Shown here: in pieces, positions 55,417 to 64,000 of the stretch
How positions within the stretch are numbered: position 1 is the stretch's first letter
How the letters are laid out: every line of letters starts with the position of its first letter
Assembly (NCBI RefSeq): GCF_020171985.1
Contig: NZ_JAIVAL010000001.1
Span: forward strand, 372,001-436,000
Direction of reading: 5' to 3'
DNA from: Halobacillus halophilus
GTDB lineage: Bacteria > Bacillota > Bacilli > Bacillales > Halobacillaceae
DNA: 64,000 nt
Notes under the pieces: generated by a model
Database searches by the model: none
What the model was told of the DNA's origin: nothing
The model's input: only the letters and a program-made list of their open reading frames with translations
Translations under genes and position numbers: made by a program

Positions 55417-55506
55417 CTACTGCACAATACCAAACCAGTAGTAGATGCCCCAGGCAAATCCTAGGACAAGCAGAAAAATAAACAGTGTCCAATTCTTCTT
55501 TCTCAT
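55417..55506 (-). CDS. possible 29-residue membrane peptide
   Basis: A short frame starts at the ATG at 55506 after GGGGGAAACTGA and reads MRKKNWTLFIFLLVLGFAWG and on to a stop at 55417-55419. It has a basic N-terminus and one hydrophobic helix with aromatic ends (IYYWFGIVQ). The positive-inside pattern and the ribosome site make it plausible. It lies between ribT and the M50 peptidase. No family recognised. Confidence 0.5.
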   Translation of the reverse strand: MRKKNWTLFIFLLVLGFAWGIYYWFGIVQ

Positions 55507-55578
55507 TCAGTTTCCCCCGGAATCTTTGGTTTCACATACAAAACATAGAATAACAAATTCACTTGAAGATGCAACCTT

Positions 55579-56031
55579 TTAAAACTTGGCCGACCTAAAG
55601 TATTGAAAAAATCGATAGCCATCTGATTTTATACCTTTGATATAAAAGGGAAAGCTATTCGTTATGGCAAGGTATCCATTGAACAAGCAGAAATAAAAGA
55701 ATCCTTCCGGTTGTTCTGTCACTGGACGCAGAAAAAGCAGAGAAGCCACTACTCCGTTTAACAGAGGGCCCCCTATACTTATCCAGGCTTTCTCTTTAAA
55801 CGAAAAAGATGGAGTCTTCTCATTGATAGAGTGACCGCCGTTAAAGAAAAATAGACGCACATACACTTGCAGTTTTCCAACACGGAATTTGTATATCAGC
55901 CTGCCAGCTCCTATTATAATATAGGATTTTTCAGCACGAAAAATCATTGCGAACAGGACATGACCCATTTCATGTATAAATAGACCAAGCGGGGCTATTA
56001 AGAAGAGCAGGAGAATAACATCGAGAACCAT
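55579..56031 (-). CDS. minimal M50 (site-2 protease-like) peptidase
   Basis: A 150-residue membrane protein with about four hydrophobic segments. Metalloprotease ligands are visible: HEMGH in LFIHEMGHVLFAMIF near residue 20, and SDG in GIKSDGYRFFQYF near residue 140; GGHS and GGPLLNG lie between. This is a complete minimal M50 core without PDZ or CBS domains. Its size and location next to ppiB differ from SpoIVFB, so I do not assign it to sporulation processing. The substrate is unknown. Confidence 0.75.
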   Translation of the reverse strand: MVLDVILLLFLIAPLGLFIHEMGHVLFAMIFRAEKSYIIIGAGRLIYKFRVGKLQVYVRLFFFNGGHSINEKTPSFSFKEKAWISIGGPLLNGVVASLLFLRPVTEQPEGFFYFCLFNGYLAITNSFPFYIKGIKSDGYRFFQYFRSAKF

Positions 56032-56051
56032 GAATGCCTTCCTTTATTGGA

Positions 56052-56486
56052 CTATTTGTCTTCGACTCTAACCTTGTGCATAACATCACCAGGACGAACT
56101 CGGTCCACTGTATCGACACCTTCAATTACCTGTCCAAATACCGTATGACGTCCATCTAAATGCGGTTGTGGAGAATGACAGACAAAGAATTGACTTCCTC
56201 CCGTATCTTTACCCGCATGAGCCATGGATAGAGTACCTCTCTTATGTTTATGAGGATTGCCTTCTGTCTCACATTTGATCGTATATCCCGGTCCTCCCGT
56301 TCCATTTCCATTAGGATCTCCGCCTTGAATAACGAAATCGGGGATGACACGGTGGAAGGTCAATCCATCATAAAATTCACTATTAGCAAGTTTTTCAAAG
56401 TTTTCTACCGTTCCAGGAGCTGCCTCATCATATAATTCTATTAGCATTTTTTCTCCATTTTCAAATTCAATAGTTGCTTGTTTCAT
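56052..56486 (-). CDS. ppiB: peptidyl-prolyl cis-trans isomerase, cyclophilin type
   Basis: A 144-residue cytoplasmic cyclophilin. Active-site motifs are [22 protein letters not shown], read in parts, near residue 41, and [28 protein letters not shown], read in parts, near 90. It matches PpiB of B. subtilis, located near lysA. The start has a purine-rich ribosome site. Confidence 0.95.
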   Translation of the reverse strand: MKQATIEFENGEKMLIELYDEAAPGTVENFEKLANSEFYDGLTFHRVIPDFVIQGGDPNGNGTGGPGYTIKCETEGNPHKHKRGTLSMAHAGKDTGGSQFFVCHSPQPHLDGRHTVFGQVIEGVDTVDRVRPGDVMHKVRVEDK

Positions 56487-56492
56487 TACTTT

Positions 56493-57797
56493 CTACCCCT
56501 CTCTGCGCAAATAAGATAAATCTAATCTTGTCATTTCCTGATAACTTTCTCTTCGGACAACCAACTGATGGCTGCCATTCTCCACAAAAACTACAGCAGG
56601 CTTTTGAAAGCGATTGTAATTGTTTGCCATAGAATAACCATACGCTCCCGTACTAAAAACTGCAAGTAAATCCTTATGTTCAACTTTCGGAAGTTCAGTA
56701 TCCCAGATAAGCATATCTCCTGATTCACAGCATTTACCAGCAATAGCATATTCTTGATAACTTTGTTCCTTCATTTTATTAGCTAAAACAGCTTCGTACT
56801 TAGCTTGATAAAGTGCTGGACGGATATTATCTGTCATTCCTCCATCCACGGAGACATAAGTTCTAATTCCGGGTACATCTTTAATCGACCCCACAGTATA
56901 TAAAGTAATTCCAGCTTCCCCTACGATTGCCCTGCCTGGTTCTATCCAAATTTCAGGAATAGGATAATTGTAACGGGCAGATAGATCCTTTACTTCCTTT
57001 ATTAAGGAATGAGCATATTGATCCAGTTCTAAAGGTTGATCTTCTTCGGTATATTGAATACCAAATCCTCCCCCTAGATTTAAGACGGAAGCTTCGTATT
57101 CATACTTTTCCGACCATTCATTCAAAGCTGAAAATAATTTTCGGGCAGCCATTTCAAATCCACTTGTCTCAAATATTTGCGAACCAATATGGCAGTGGAG
57201 CCCTTTCATGTTTATTCGACTTGCTTCCCTAACTTTTAGAAAAGCTTCTTCTGCTTGTCCACTGGACAAATCAAACCCGAATTTAGAATCCTCCTGACCA
57301 GTCAGGATGTAATCATGGGTATGAGCTTCGATTCCTGGGGTTACACGCAGCAGAACGTCCATACCCTTTTGCTGTTCTTGTAGTATAGCGTGCAGCAATT
57401 CAATTTCATAAAAGTTGTCAACCACGATACAGCCTATATTATTCTCAACCGCCATTTCCAGTTCCTGTATACTTTTATTATTTCCATGCATGTGAATCTT
57501 TTCAGCAGGAAAGCCAGACTCAAGAGCCGTATGGAGCTCCCCTTCTGATACCACGTCAAGACTCAGTCCTTCTTGGTGAGCCACTTCAAGCATAGCGATT
57601 GATGAAAACGCCTTGCTCGCATAAGCTACCTGTGCAGGTATGTCATAATCTTTAAAGGTATTTACGAACGCTCTGGCATTTGCTCGTATTTTATCTACAT
57701 CATATACATATAAAGGAGTTCCATACTGTTCGGCTAAGTCTTGTGCCGGAATGCCGCCGATTAGCAGCGCTCCTCGCTGATCTGTTTCGTAATTCAT
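56493..57797 (-). CDS. lysA: diaminopimelate decarboxylase
   Basis: PLP-dependent decarboxylation of meso-diaminopimelate to L-lysine. The Schiff-base lysine lies in VAYASKAF near residue 58. The HCHIGSQI motif is near 200, GGGFGIQY near 240, EPGRAIVGEAG near 284 and CCESGDML near 345. I chose the ATG at 57797 (MNYETD), which has AAAGGCGGTGG six bases upstream; the frame stays open 22 codons further. It has 434 residues. The spoVAF gene is immediately upstream, as in B. subtilis. Confidence 0.95.
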   Translation of the reverse strand: MNYETDQRGALLIGGIPAQDLAEQYGTPLYVYDVDKIRANARAFVNTFKDYDIPAQVAYASKAFSSIAMLEVAHQEGLSLDVVSEGELHTALESGFPAEKIHMHGNNKSIQELEMAVENNIGCIVVDNFYEIELLHAILQEQQKGMDVLLRVTPGIEAHTHDYILTGQEDSKFGFDLSSGQAEEAFLKVREASRINMKGLHCHIGSQIFETSGFEMAARKLFSALNEWSEKYEYEASVLNLGGGFGIQYTEEDQPLELDQYAHSLIKEVKDLSARYNYPIPEIWIEPGRAIVGEAGITLYTVGSIKDVPGIRTYVSVDGGMTDNIRPALYQAKYEAVLANKMKEQSYQEYAIAGKCCESGDMLIWDTELPKVEHKDLLAVFSTGAYGYSMANNYNRFQKPAVVFVENGSHQLVVRRESYQEMTRLDLSYLRREG

Positions 57798-57824
57798 AGA
57801 AAACCACCGCCTTTTGTAGCTCTT

Positions 57825-57858
57825 AAAAAGAAAATGCTCCTTCATAAAAGGAACATTT
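57825..57858 (-). terminator. intrinsic terminator of the spoVA operon
   Basis: A 9-base-pair stem with one G-U pair (57832-57840 with 57850-57858) is followed by U-rich sequence on the minus strand, between the spoVAF stop codon and lysA. Confidence 0.75.
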
Positions 57859-57910
57859 CTCAAGTTGATTTATTTTAATTTATCACATTGATAAAGAACC
57901 GGCAATATAA

Positions 57911-59386
57911 TTACGACCTTTGTCTCTGATTATTCTGGGGATGAACAATGCTCGGTCTTACTTTCAAGGAAGGCATGGACATCCGTAAAACAATCTGAAG
58001 AGCTGCTTTAGCGTTAAATGGTAGGAAAGGCCAGAGGTAAGGAGTATTTAAAGATTTAGTATGAGCAAGTATTATAATATACAGGGTCATACCAATCATA
58101 AATCCTTTTATACCAAATATAGCGACAAATATGACAAGCAGAACGCGGGACATTTTATTCGCGACAGAAAGCTCGTAGCTGGGAGTAGCGTAAGAGCCTA
58201 TAGCACTGACAGCGACATATAATATTACTTCGGGTACAAACATCCCCACATCAATAGCAATTTGCCCTATCAATACGGCAGCAATTAATCCCATGGCCGT
58301 GGATAAAGGCGTAGGTGTATGGATCGCTGCAATCCTAAGCATCTCCAACCCTAAATCCGCTAATAAAATTTGTACGATTACTGGCATGGTGCTTTCCTCA
58401 TTAGGTCCAATAAATGATAACTGAGCGGGTAATAAGTCCGGCTGCATAACAAATAGCATCCAGAGAGGCAGTAAAAATACAGACGCAAATATCCCGAAAA
58501 AACGTACCCACCTTACAAATGTGCCTACCGCTGGTGATTGGCGAAACTCTTCAGCATGCTGGACATGATGAAAATAAGTAGTTGGAGTAATAATCATACT
58601 CGGGGACGTATCCACCATAATTACGACATGACCTTCAAATAAGTGAGCAGCTGTTACATCTGGCCTTTCCGAGTACCTTACGAGAGGAAATGGGTTCCTT
58701 CCTTGATGAACGAGAAATTCTTCTAGCGTTTTGTCAGCCATGGAGAGCCCATCAATCTCAATATTTTTTATTTCCTCCTTAATAAGCTTGACAAGTCCCG
58801 GATCAGCTACATCCTGAATATACGACAAGCATATATCAGTTTTTGAACGCTCCCCTACCTGCATAATTTCATGCCTCAAACGTTCATCACGAATTCGTCT
58901 TCTAGTTAGTGCCGTATTTTCAATAATATTTTCTGTATAACCATCTCGCGATCCGCGTATAACTTTCTCTGTGTCGGGTTCCTCTGGTGTTCTTCCAGGG
59001 TACGACCGAACATCAACGATAAAAGCTTCTGTTTCACCCTGTACAAAAATTACAATTAAACCAGATAATAATTGAGTTATGCATTTCTCAATTGAAGGAA
59101 CGACTTCAACTTGCTGGTGAGGGATCTCATCTTTGATTTGCTGAAAAACCGAGCGCTTTTCGCTTTCACTTTCAAGTTCATTCATTTCAAACAACTGTCT
59201 CATTAATTCCACAATAATAGGCGTTTCACATAATCCAGTAACGTAGTAAAGATTAATTTCATGATTTAATAGGTTTAATGTACGGAAGCCTATATCAAAT
59301 GATTGATCGACACCCACTCGTTCATTCATTACTTTACGATTTTGTTCTAGTTTCATCACAATTGGTGTGTTGCCCGGTTTACTCAA
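57911..59386 (-). CDS. spoVAF: stage V sporulation protein AF
   Basis: A 491-residue membrane protein of the GerA-A-like family: an N-terminal soluble domain (about residues 1-280) is followed by four or five membrane helices in the C-terminal part (about 300-460). Motifs include VRSYPGRTPEEPDTEKVIRGSRDGYTENI, read in parts, near 123, shared with GerAA proteins. It contributes to the spore germination response in B. subtilis. I prefer the TTG at 59386, which has GGGAGGTG six bases before it, over a GTG three codons upstream. Confidence 0.93.
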   Translation of the reverse strand: MSKPGNTPIVMKLEQNRKVMNERVGVDQSFDIGFRTLNLLNHEINLYYVTGLCETPIIVELMRQLFEMNELESESEKRSVFQQIKDEIPHQQVEVVPSIEKCITQLLSGLIVIFVQGETEAFIVDVRSYPGRTPEEPDTEKVIRGSRDGYTENIIENTALTRRRIRDERLRHEIMQVGERSKTDICLSYIQDVADPGLVKLIKEEIKNIEIDGLSMADKTLEEFLVHQGRNPFPLVRYSERPDVTAAHLFEGHVVIMVDTSPSMIITPTTYFHHVQHAEEFRQSPAVGTFVRWVRFFGIFASVFLLPLWMLFVMQPDLLPAQLSFIGPNEESTMPVIVQILLADLGLEMLRIAAIHTPTPLSTAMGLIAAVLIGQIAIDVGMFVPEVILYVAVSAIGSYATPSYELSVANKMSRVLLVIFVAIFGIKGFMIGMTLYIIILAHTKSLNTPYLWPFLPFNAKAALQIVLRMSMPSLKVRPSIVHPQNNQRQRS

Positions 59387-59410
59387 AGATGTCACCTCCC
59401 TAATTAATTT

Positions 59411-59761
59411 CTATCCTTTCGGTTTAAAAATGACAGCCACGATAAAACCGAATAATATAGCTGAGGCTATTCCTGCTGAGGTTAACTCAAAAATCCCGAT
59501 AGCTATACCTATAATGCCATGTTCATCCGCTTGTTCCATAGCTCCATGTAAAAGGGAATGACCGAAACTTGTAATTGGCACCGTGGCACCTGCCCCCGCA
59601 AATTCAATCAAATTATCATAAAGGTCAAATGCATCGAGTACGGCACCGGCTACAACGAAAGAGGACATGACATGAGCAGGCGTTAATTTCGCTAAGTCAA
59701 GTAATAGCTGCCCGATAACACAGATTCCTCCACCTACTACAAAGGCCCATAAAAAATTCAT
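59411..59761 (-). CDS. spoVAE: stage V sporulation protein AE (AEb type)
   Basis: A 116-residue membrane protein paralogous to SpoVAC, with about four helices and the [23 protein letters not shown] segment, read in parts, near residue 58. It is part of the channel complex for calcium dipicolinate. This is the AEb form. The AEa gene that follows it in B. subtilis is absent. Its start overlaps the spoVAD stop codon by one base (TAATG). Confidence 0.93.
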   Translation of the reverse strand: MNFLWAFVVGGGICVIGQLLLDLAKLTPAHVMSSFVVAGAVLDAFDLYDNLIEFAGAGATVPITSFGHSLLHGAMEQADEHGIIGIAIGIFELTSAGIASAILFGFIVAVIFKPKG

Positions 59762-60774
59762 TAAGAGGTTTCTCCCTTCGTTAAAACTACAGCATGAGCG
59801 ATACCAGGGATAGATTCTTTCTGTTGTATCATCATTGGACTCATTAAAGCTCCAGTCGCGACAACTAATATACGCTTATAAGTACCCAGCTTTAAATCAT
59901 CCAGTAATTTTCCATAAGTGACGACAGCCGAGCATGCACATCCACTTCCTCCGCTGAAGACGGGCTGGTCACTGTGATAAACCATTAAACCACAATCCTT
60001 ATGAACGGGTGTAATGTCATACCCATCCTGCTTCATTAAATCACGTAAAATCGGAGTTCCTATTGAAGATAAATCACCGGTAGCAATGACGTCATAATCT
60101 TCTGGCACCCTTCCCATATCTTCCAGATGCGTTTTAATTGTATCCCACGCAGCGGGAGCCATAGCTGATCCCATATCAAATGGATCTTTAATTTTGTAAT
60201 CCATGACTTTACCAATAGTAGCTGCCTCAATTTTCACCGGAGAAGGCGCCTTGGATACTAACGCTGCTCCGCTGCCTGTTACCGTAAAGGTAGCCGTCTT
60301 AGGTTTTTGACCGCCATATTCAGTCGGGTATCTAAACTGCCTTTCTGCTGTAGCGTTGTGTGAGCTTACAGCCACCAACGCCTGTTTTGAGTAGCCAGAT
60401 TCTACTAAAGCCGCTGCTGTAGCTAAAGTTTCCATGCTGGTAGAGCAGGCACCGAACATACCAATTAAAGGAATGCCTAATTGTCTGGCAACATAGTTAC
60501 CTGTAACGTTTTGGTTCAATAAATCTCCTGCTAAAAATAAATCCACATTTGATTCATCTGTTCCTGCTTTTTGAAGACAGGAATGGACAGCATCTATCAT
60601 CAACCGACGTTCCGCAAGCTCCCAGTTTTCTTCTCCGCAGTGAAGATCATCATGAACTCGATCAAAAGTGCTGCTGAGTGGTCCCTGTCCTTCTAAAGGA
60701 CCTACTGCGGTACCTGTAGACTGTATATAAACTGGATTAGTAAAAGACCATGATTGCACTCCGGTTTTTCCCAT
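59761..60774 (-). CDS. spoVAD: stage V sporulation protein AD
   Basis: A 337-residue protein with a thiolase-like fold. In B. subtilis it binds dipicolinic acid at the inner spore membrane. [21 protein letters not shown], read in parts, lies near residue 105 and [12 protein letters not shown] near 275. It has no membrane helix and probably associates with SpoVAC and SpoVAE. The ATG follows AGGAGG. Confidence 0.95.
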   Translation of the reverse strand: MGKTGVQSWSFTNPVYIQSTGTAVGPLEGQGPLSSTFDRVHDDLHCGEENWELAERRLMIDAVHSCLQKAGTDESNVDLFLAGDLLNQNVTGNYVARQLGIPLIGMFGACSTSMETLATAAALVESGYSKQALVAVSSHNATAERQFRYPTEYGGQKPKTATFTVTGSGAALVSKAPSPVKIEAATIGKVMDYKIKDPFDMGSAMAPAAWDTIKTHLEDMGRVPEDYDVIATGDLSSIGTPILRDLMKQDGYDITPVHKDCGLMVYHSDQPVFSGGSGCACSAVVTYGKLLDDLKLGTYKRILVVATGALMSPMMIQQKESIPGIAHAVVLTKGETS

Positions 60775-60786
60775 AGTGTATTCCTC

Positions 60787-61245
60787 CTAAAAAATAAGCG
60801 ACCAAAGATAACGTAATATACCTAGGACATAAGCTGCTACTACTCCAAACACAATGACAGATCCAGCCAGTTTAAATAAGTTTGTGGCTACACCTAGCAC
60901 CAGTCCCTCACTCTTATGTTCAAGCGCTGCAGATGTAATGGAATTGGCAAATCCTGTAACCGGAACAGCCGAACCCGCACCAGCAAACTGACCCAGTTTA
61001 TCGTAAACCCCAAAGCCTGTAGCCAGTGCAGACAAAAGTATTAATGTAGCTACAGTCGGGTTACCTGCATCCTTTTCGGAGTAATCAAACCAATGAACGT
61101 ACATTTCTGTAATTAATTCTCCCAGCACACATATCAGCCCACCGATAATAAAAGCCTTAATTACATTTAGTACATAAGGAGGTTTAGGTTGATAAGTTTT
61201 ACTCGCCTTTTCGTAATTCTGTTCGTTCAGTTTTTGTTTGTCCAA
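60787..61245 (-). CDS. spoVAC: stage V sporulation protein AC
   Basis: A 152-residue membrane protein with about four helices and AGAGSAVPVTGFANSITSAALEH, read in parts, near residue 93. In B. subtilis it behaves as a mechanosensitive channel in the spore inner membrane for dipicolinic acid release. I chose the TTG at 61245, which has GAGGAGG eight bases upstream; an out-of-frame ATG lies in between. The open frame continues 17 codons upstream and would overlap spoVAB. Confidence 0.93.
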   Translation of the reverse strand: MDKQKLNEQNYEKASKTYQPKPPYVLNVIKAFIIGGLICVLGELITEMYVHWFDYSEKDAGNPTVATLILLSALATGFGVYDKLGQFAGAGSAVPVTGFANSITSAALEHKSEGLVLGVATNLFKLAGSVIVFGVVAAYVLGILRYLWSLIF

Positions 61246-61274
61246 GACATATACCTCCTCTATTTTATAAGTGG

Positions 61275-61685
61275 TTATCGAACAAAAATCAGCCACTGAA
61301 AAAGTGACCCAGCAATTTTACCTAGCACGAGAGCCATAAGCAGAGTAAACAAAAAACCATCTACACCGACTCTTTTAAATAAAAGTGGAAATACATTCAA
61401 TACTTCTGTTAATGCAGCTGCCAGCATTCCAATAAAGATTCCATGAAAAAGACCCCAGATGACGAGACCAATGATCGAGACTTGTATGGGACCATCTCCA
61501 AACGATAAGTAAATTCCAAAGAATACTCCCAGAATTACCGCTGCCTCATAAAGGCGCAGCTTAGACTCTGAGTGACTTAGCTGCATTAATCGAGGTACAA
61601 TCCCTAATACAGTTAAAAAAGCAACGAAACCGGTCCCCACAGCTATACCTGAGGCAAGCCCGATAAGTGCTTCAATGATCTGCAT
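61275..61685 (-). CDS. spoVAB: stage V sporulation protein AB
   Basis: A 136-residue integral membrane protein with about four or five helices, beginning MQIIEALIGLASGIAVGTGF and containing GLFHGIFIGMLAAALTEVLNVFPL, read in parts. It is a component of the spoVA operon, with a role in dipicolinate uptake that is not resolved. It overlaps spoVAA by 14 bases. Confidence 0.92.
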   Translation of the reverse strand: MQIIEALIGLASGIAVGTGFVAFLTVLGIVPRLMQLSHSESKLRLYEAAVILGVFFGIYLSFGDGPIQVSIIGLVIWGLFHGIFIGMLAAALTEVLNVFPLLFKRVGVDGFLFTLLMALVLGKIAGSLFQWLIFVR

Positions 61686-62289
61686 CCTGTTTTTCCACCT
61701 TGTTTTCTTTTACAGCTACGTACCGATCTAAATCTTGCTGATAATTGAAGATTTCTACTTCCATTGGACTCGGTTCTTCGTTAAAACGTTTTTGAAACCA
61801 ATGATTAAAGAACAGGATCATCCCTATGCCAAGTCCCAGAGAATAAGGAACTTGAATCCATAACGGGTGTTCTTTCTCTTCTCCAGTAAGCATAAAATGG
61901 AGTTTTTGCTGTACAGACTCCATGCTTACGTCATAATGAAAGTTCATAATGGCCATGGCTGCCCCGATAAAAAGAAGCAGCCAAATTCCTGAAATCAGTA
62001 AAAGAGAAGGCTGCTTTTTATGCTTTTCAATGTGAACCACACATTGGCTCGGACCGAGCAGTTCTACTTCTACTTGGGGAAACTTAGAAAGAACTTGTTC
62101 AATAATCATGAAACCATCAATAACTACTATGTTTTGGTCATCAGCTTTAACTTTGTGAACAACCATATTGGGTAACACAGTCTCGTAACGTCTGGATCCA
62201 GTGATACGGGCTATATCTCCTAATCGTATCGTCGATAAAGGGTCTGTATTAATCGATTGTTTGATACGGATATAAACAGGAGTCGTCAT
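61672..62289 (-). CDS. spoVAA: stage V sporulation protein AA
   Basis: A 205-residue protein with a soluble N-terminal part (about residues 1-90, beginning MTTPVYIRIKQSINTDPLST) and two membrane helices (about 98-118 and 148-168). It is the first gene of the spoVA operon, which is expected to be under SigG control in the forespore. The ATG at 62289 has AGGGAGGCG five bases upstream; the open frame continues 24 codons further. Confidence 0.93.
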   Translation of the reverse strand: MTTPVYIRIKQSINTDPLSTIRLGDIARITGSRRYETVLPNMVVHKVKADDQNIVVIDGFMIIEQVLSKFPQVEVELLGPSQCVVHIEKHKKQPSLLLISGIWLLLFIGAAMAIMNFHYDVSMESVQQKLHFMLTGEEKEHPLWIQVPYSLGLGIGMILFFNHWFQKRFNEEPSPMEVEIFNYQQDLDRYVAVKENKVEKQDADH

Positions 62290-62319
62290 AATTTCGCCTC
62301 CCTGTCTGTGGCTTACGCT

Positions 62320-62350
62320 TATTATGTGTGCGATTGGAAAAAAACATACA
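62320..62350 (-). promoter_or_regulatory. possible SigG promoter of the spoVA operon
   Basis: On the minus strand CATAATA (62320-62326) fits the SigF/SigG -10 element, and TGTATG (62345-62350) could be the -35, but the 18-base spacing is longer than usual. Location just before spoVAA supports it; the -35 match is weak. Confidence 0.4.
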
Positions 62351-62361
62351 ATTGCACACAA

Positions 62362-62393
62362 TAAAAAAACTGCGCTCTTATTGAACGCAGTTT
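62362..62393 (-). terminator. intrinsic terminator of the spoIIA operon
   Basis: An 8-base-pair stem (62367-62374 with 62386-62393) with an internal extension is followed by a U run on the minus strand. It overlaps the sigF stop codon and separates the operon from spoVAA. Confidence 0.85.
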
Positions 62394-63138
62394 AACTCGT
62401 ATCATTCATCGTCTGTTTCATATCAGCCAATATTTTTTTCTCAAGCCTTGAAACCTGCACCTGGGAAATACCTAAGCGTTCGGCTACTTCCGTTTGTGTT
62501 TGATCTTTATAGTAACGCAAGTAGATAATCAGACGTTCCCTTTTTTCAAGCCTGCTTAATACATCCTGCAAAGTTATTTGATCAAACCAGTTATCTTCCT
62601 CATCTGCGATTTGATCTACAAGCGTGATGGGATCTCCTTCATTTTCATAAACCGTTTCATATATAGATTGTGGAGATCGTCCAACTTCCTCCGCCTGGAC
62701 GATTTCCTCTCTCGTCATCCCTAGAGCTTCAGCCAATTCATTCACTGTAGGCGATCGTCCATAAATCTTCATTAATTCCTCTTTTTTTCCTCTGACTTTA
62801 TGGTTCAATTCTTTTAAACTTCGACTGACCTTAACGGTACCGTCATCACGAATAAATCGTTGAATCTCTCCAATAATCATAGGAACAGCATAGGTTGAAA
62901 AACGGACATCATAACTCAGGTCAAATTTATCAATTGATTTGAGCAAGCCTATACAGCCAATTTGATAAAGGTCGTCTTGATCATATCCTCTTCGTAAGTA
63001 ACGTTGCACAACCGACCATACCAATCGGGTGTTTTTTTCTACTAAAAAATCCCGTGCATCCTGGTCACCTGCTTGACTTCTACGAATCAGTTCTTTGACG
63101 TTATGGTCAGATAAGCGTTCTTTTGTAGTATCACTCAT
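62392..63138 (-). CDS. sigF: RNA polymerase sigma-F factor
   Basis: First forespore-specific sigma factor. Region 2 contains LVWSVVQRYLRRGYDQDDLYQIGCIGLLKS, read in parts. Region 3 follows, then region 4 with DQTQTEVAERLGISQVQVSRLEKKI, read in parts, near residue 217. It has 248 residues. It is held inactive by SpoIIAB until SpoIIAA is dephosphorylated. It is the last gene of spoIIAA-spoIIAB-sigF. Confidence 0.97.
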   Translation of the reverse strand: MSDTTKERLSDHNVKELIRRSQAGDQDARDFLVEKNTRLVWSVVQRYLRRGYDQDDLYQIGCIGLLKSIDKFDLSYDVRFSTYAVPMIIGEIQRFIRDDGTVKVSRSLKELNHKVRGKKEELMKIYGRSPTVNELAEALGMTREEIVQAEEVGRSPQSIYETVYENEGDPITLVDQIADEEDNWFDQITLQDVLSRLEKRERLIIYLRYYKDQTQTEVAERLGISQVQVSRLEKKILADMKQTMNDTS

Positions 63139-63151
63139 AGTAGCATCCGCC

Positions 63152-63592
63152 TCAATTACATAAAGCTCTAGTTGACGTGAGCTGCTTCATCATACGGATT
63201 GTTGTCCCAATATCTGGTTCAGAAGTGACATCCACCTTATCCATGAAATTCTCCATAATTGTAAATCCCATACCAGAACGTTCCCACTCAGGTTTTGAAG
63301 TGAAGAGAGGCTCTTTAGCTTCTTCAATGTTGCTGATTCCTTTGCCTTCGTCTTTTATAATAATTTCAATTTGTTCGCCATCAATTGCACATGAAAGCAT
63401 AACTTTCTGATGCGGATTTTCCTCATATCCATGAATGATCGCATTTGTGACAGCTTCAGAAACAACTGTCTTAATATCCGTAAGCTCTTCCATTGTAGGA
63501 TTCAACTGACTTATAAATGCCGCTACCGCCACGCGCGCAAGTGATTCATTTTCACTCACACTCAAAAATTCAAGCGTCATTTCATTTCGCAT
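63152..63592 (-). CDS. spoIIAB: anti-sigma-F factor SpoIIAB
   Basis: A GHKL-type serine kinase and anti-sigma factor: it binds SigF and phosphorylates SpoIIAA. ATP-binding motifs are [15 protein letters not shown] near residue 45 and DEGKGI near 82, with the lid MGFTIMENF near 107. It has 146 residues. Its start overlaps spoIIAA by 16 bases. Confidence 0.97.
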   Translation of the reverse strand: MRNEMTLEFLSVSENESLARVAVAAFISQLNPTMEELTDIKTVVSEAVTNAIIHGYEENPHQKVMLSCAIDGEQIEIIIKDEGKGISNIEEAKEPLFTSKPEWERSGMGFTIMENFMDKVDVTSEPDIGTTIRMMKQLTSTRALCN

Positions 63593-63942
63593 GAAGCCAC
63601 CCCCAATAGCTCAAGAGCATACGATTCGCTACCAACCAGCCTCATAATCTTAAACATCCCGGATAAATCAAATAACCGCCTGACTTCTGGTGATATAGAA
63701 CAAATAATCATTTCATTACCTGATGCTTGAACCTCTTTATATCGTCCAAGCATAACCCCAAGGCCCGAACTATCCATGAAGTTAAGTTTTTCTAAATTAA
63801 CAACTACATGATCTACATCGTTCTGGTGCAGCTGGTCCCGCCAGGATTCACGGAGTTTACTGGTCTCATGGTGATCAAGTTCTCCCTCCAAGCGAACTAC
63901 TAAAACATTTTCTTTAGTCACAAATTCTACGCGAAGACTCAA
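63577..63942 (-). CDS. spoIIAA: anti-anti-sigma factor SpoIIAA
   Basis: A STAS-domain protein of 121 residues that, when dephosphorylated by SpoIIE, displaces SigF from SpoIIAB. The phosphorylatable serine lies in [16 protein letters not shown] near residue 58. The start is TTG with GAGGAGG upstream. In B. subtilis dacF precedes it. The final 45 bases of the window are too short to tell whether dacF is present here. Confidence 0.96.
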   Translation of the reverse strand: MSLRVEFVTKENVLVVRLEGELDHHETSKLRESWRDQLHQNDVDHVVVNLEKLNFMDSSGLGVMLGRYKEVQASGNEMIICSISPEVRRLFDLSGMFKIMRLVGSESYALELLGVASCEMK

Positions 63943-64000
63943 TTGGTTTCCTCCTCTAACTTATAAGAGTCCTTAAGTCTTTCGTAAAATCTGCTGCTTA

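Noticed and set aside
63946-64000. Possible end of dacF upstream of spoIIAA
   Set aside because: Only about 50 bases are available. One frame ends with a stop just before spoIIAA, but the residues are too few and not recognisable as DacF.

Overview
The window is a chromosomal segment of a low-GC, endospore-forming member of the Bacillaceae. Gene order follows the Bacillus subtilis 'spoIIA to aro' region closely, and protein sequences look most like moderately halophilic genera such as Halobacillus or Thalassobacillus. The genus is an inference from memory; I ran no database search. Nearly all genes read on the minus strand, so transcription runs from high to low coordinates. The plus-strand genes are cotJABC, fer and ypuF. 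I see no rRNA or tRNA gene, insertion sequence, prophage or CRISPR array.

From the right edge (64 kb) leftward: the forespore sigma-factor operon (spoIIAA, spoIIAB, sigF); the spoVA dipicolinic-acid transport operon (AA, AB, AC, AD, AE, AF); lysA, ppiB, a minimal M50 peptidase, a possible 29-residue membrane peptide, and ribT standing without the rib operon; ypuF; scpA-scpB; dacB-spmA-spmB; rluB; the cytochrome c maturation and redox-sensing cluster resABCDE; and a cobalamin-riboswitch operon (DUF4430 lipoprotein plus ECF S component). Then come sigX-rsiX with a near-consensus SigX autoregulatory promoter, an XRE regulator, ferredoxin, ypbB-recQ-CAAX protease, and the spore-coat operon cotJABC.

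The middle third holds a CBS-domain protein, a metallophosphoesterase, a MerR-type regulator with a B12-binding domain that carries the CarH/LitR photoreceptor signature, the MecA paralog YpbH, a short Ddl, gudB, ypdA (bdr), ansA and prsW. It continues with the germination pair sleB-ypeB, the PilZ protein ypfA, cmk-plsC-ypfD-fni, yphA with the YIEGIA protein and its small partner, der-gpsA, spoVIF, yphE-yphF, spoIVA and hbs.

The left third is the mtrB-hepS-menG-hepT-ndk menaquinone cluster followed by the aromatic supraoperon aroC-aroB-aroH-hisC-tyrA-aroA. Compared with B. subtilis, three genes or blocks are missing here: mtrA (folE) beside mtrB; a complete cheR, of which only a deletion remnant is left; and the trp genes between aroH and hisC. 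TRAP (mtrB) is nevertheless intact.

The observations most worth following are these. First, two independent cobalamin connections: a riboswitch-controlled uptake pair and a CarH-like regulator. Second, the cheR deletion scar. Third, TRAP retained without adjacent trp or folE genes. Fourth, a 46-nt perfect palindrome after cotJC. Fifth, small or poorly known neighbours of sporulation genes. I do not see a clearly new defence, mobile or biosynthetic system. Most of the window is conserved Bacillaceae core genome.
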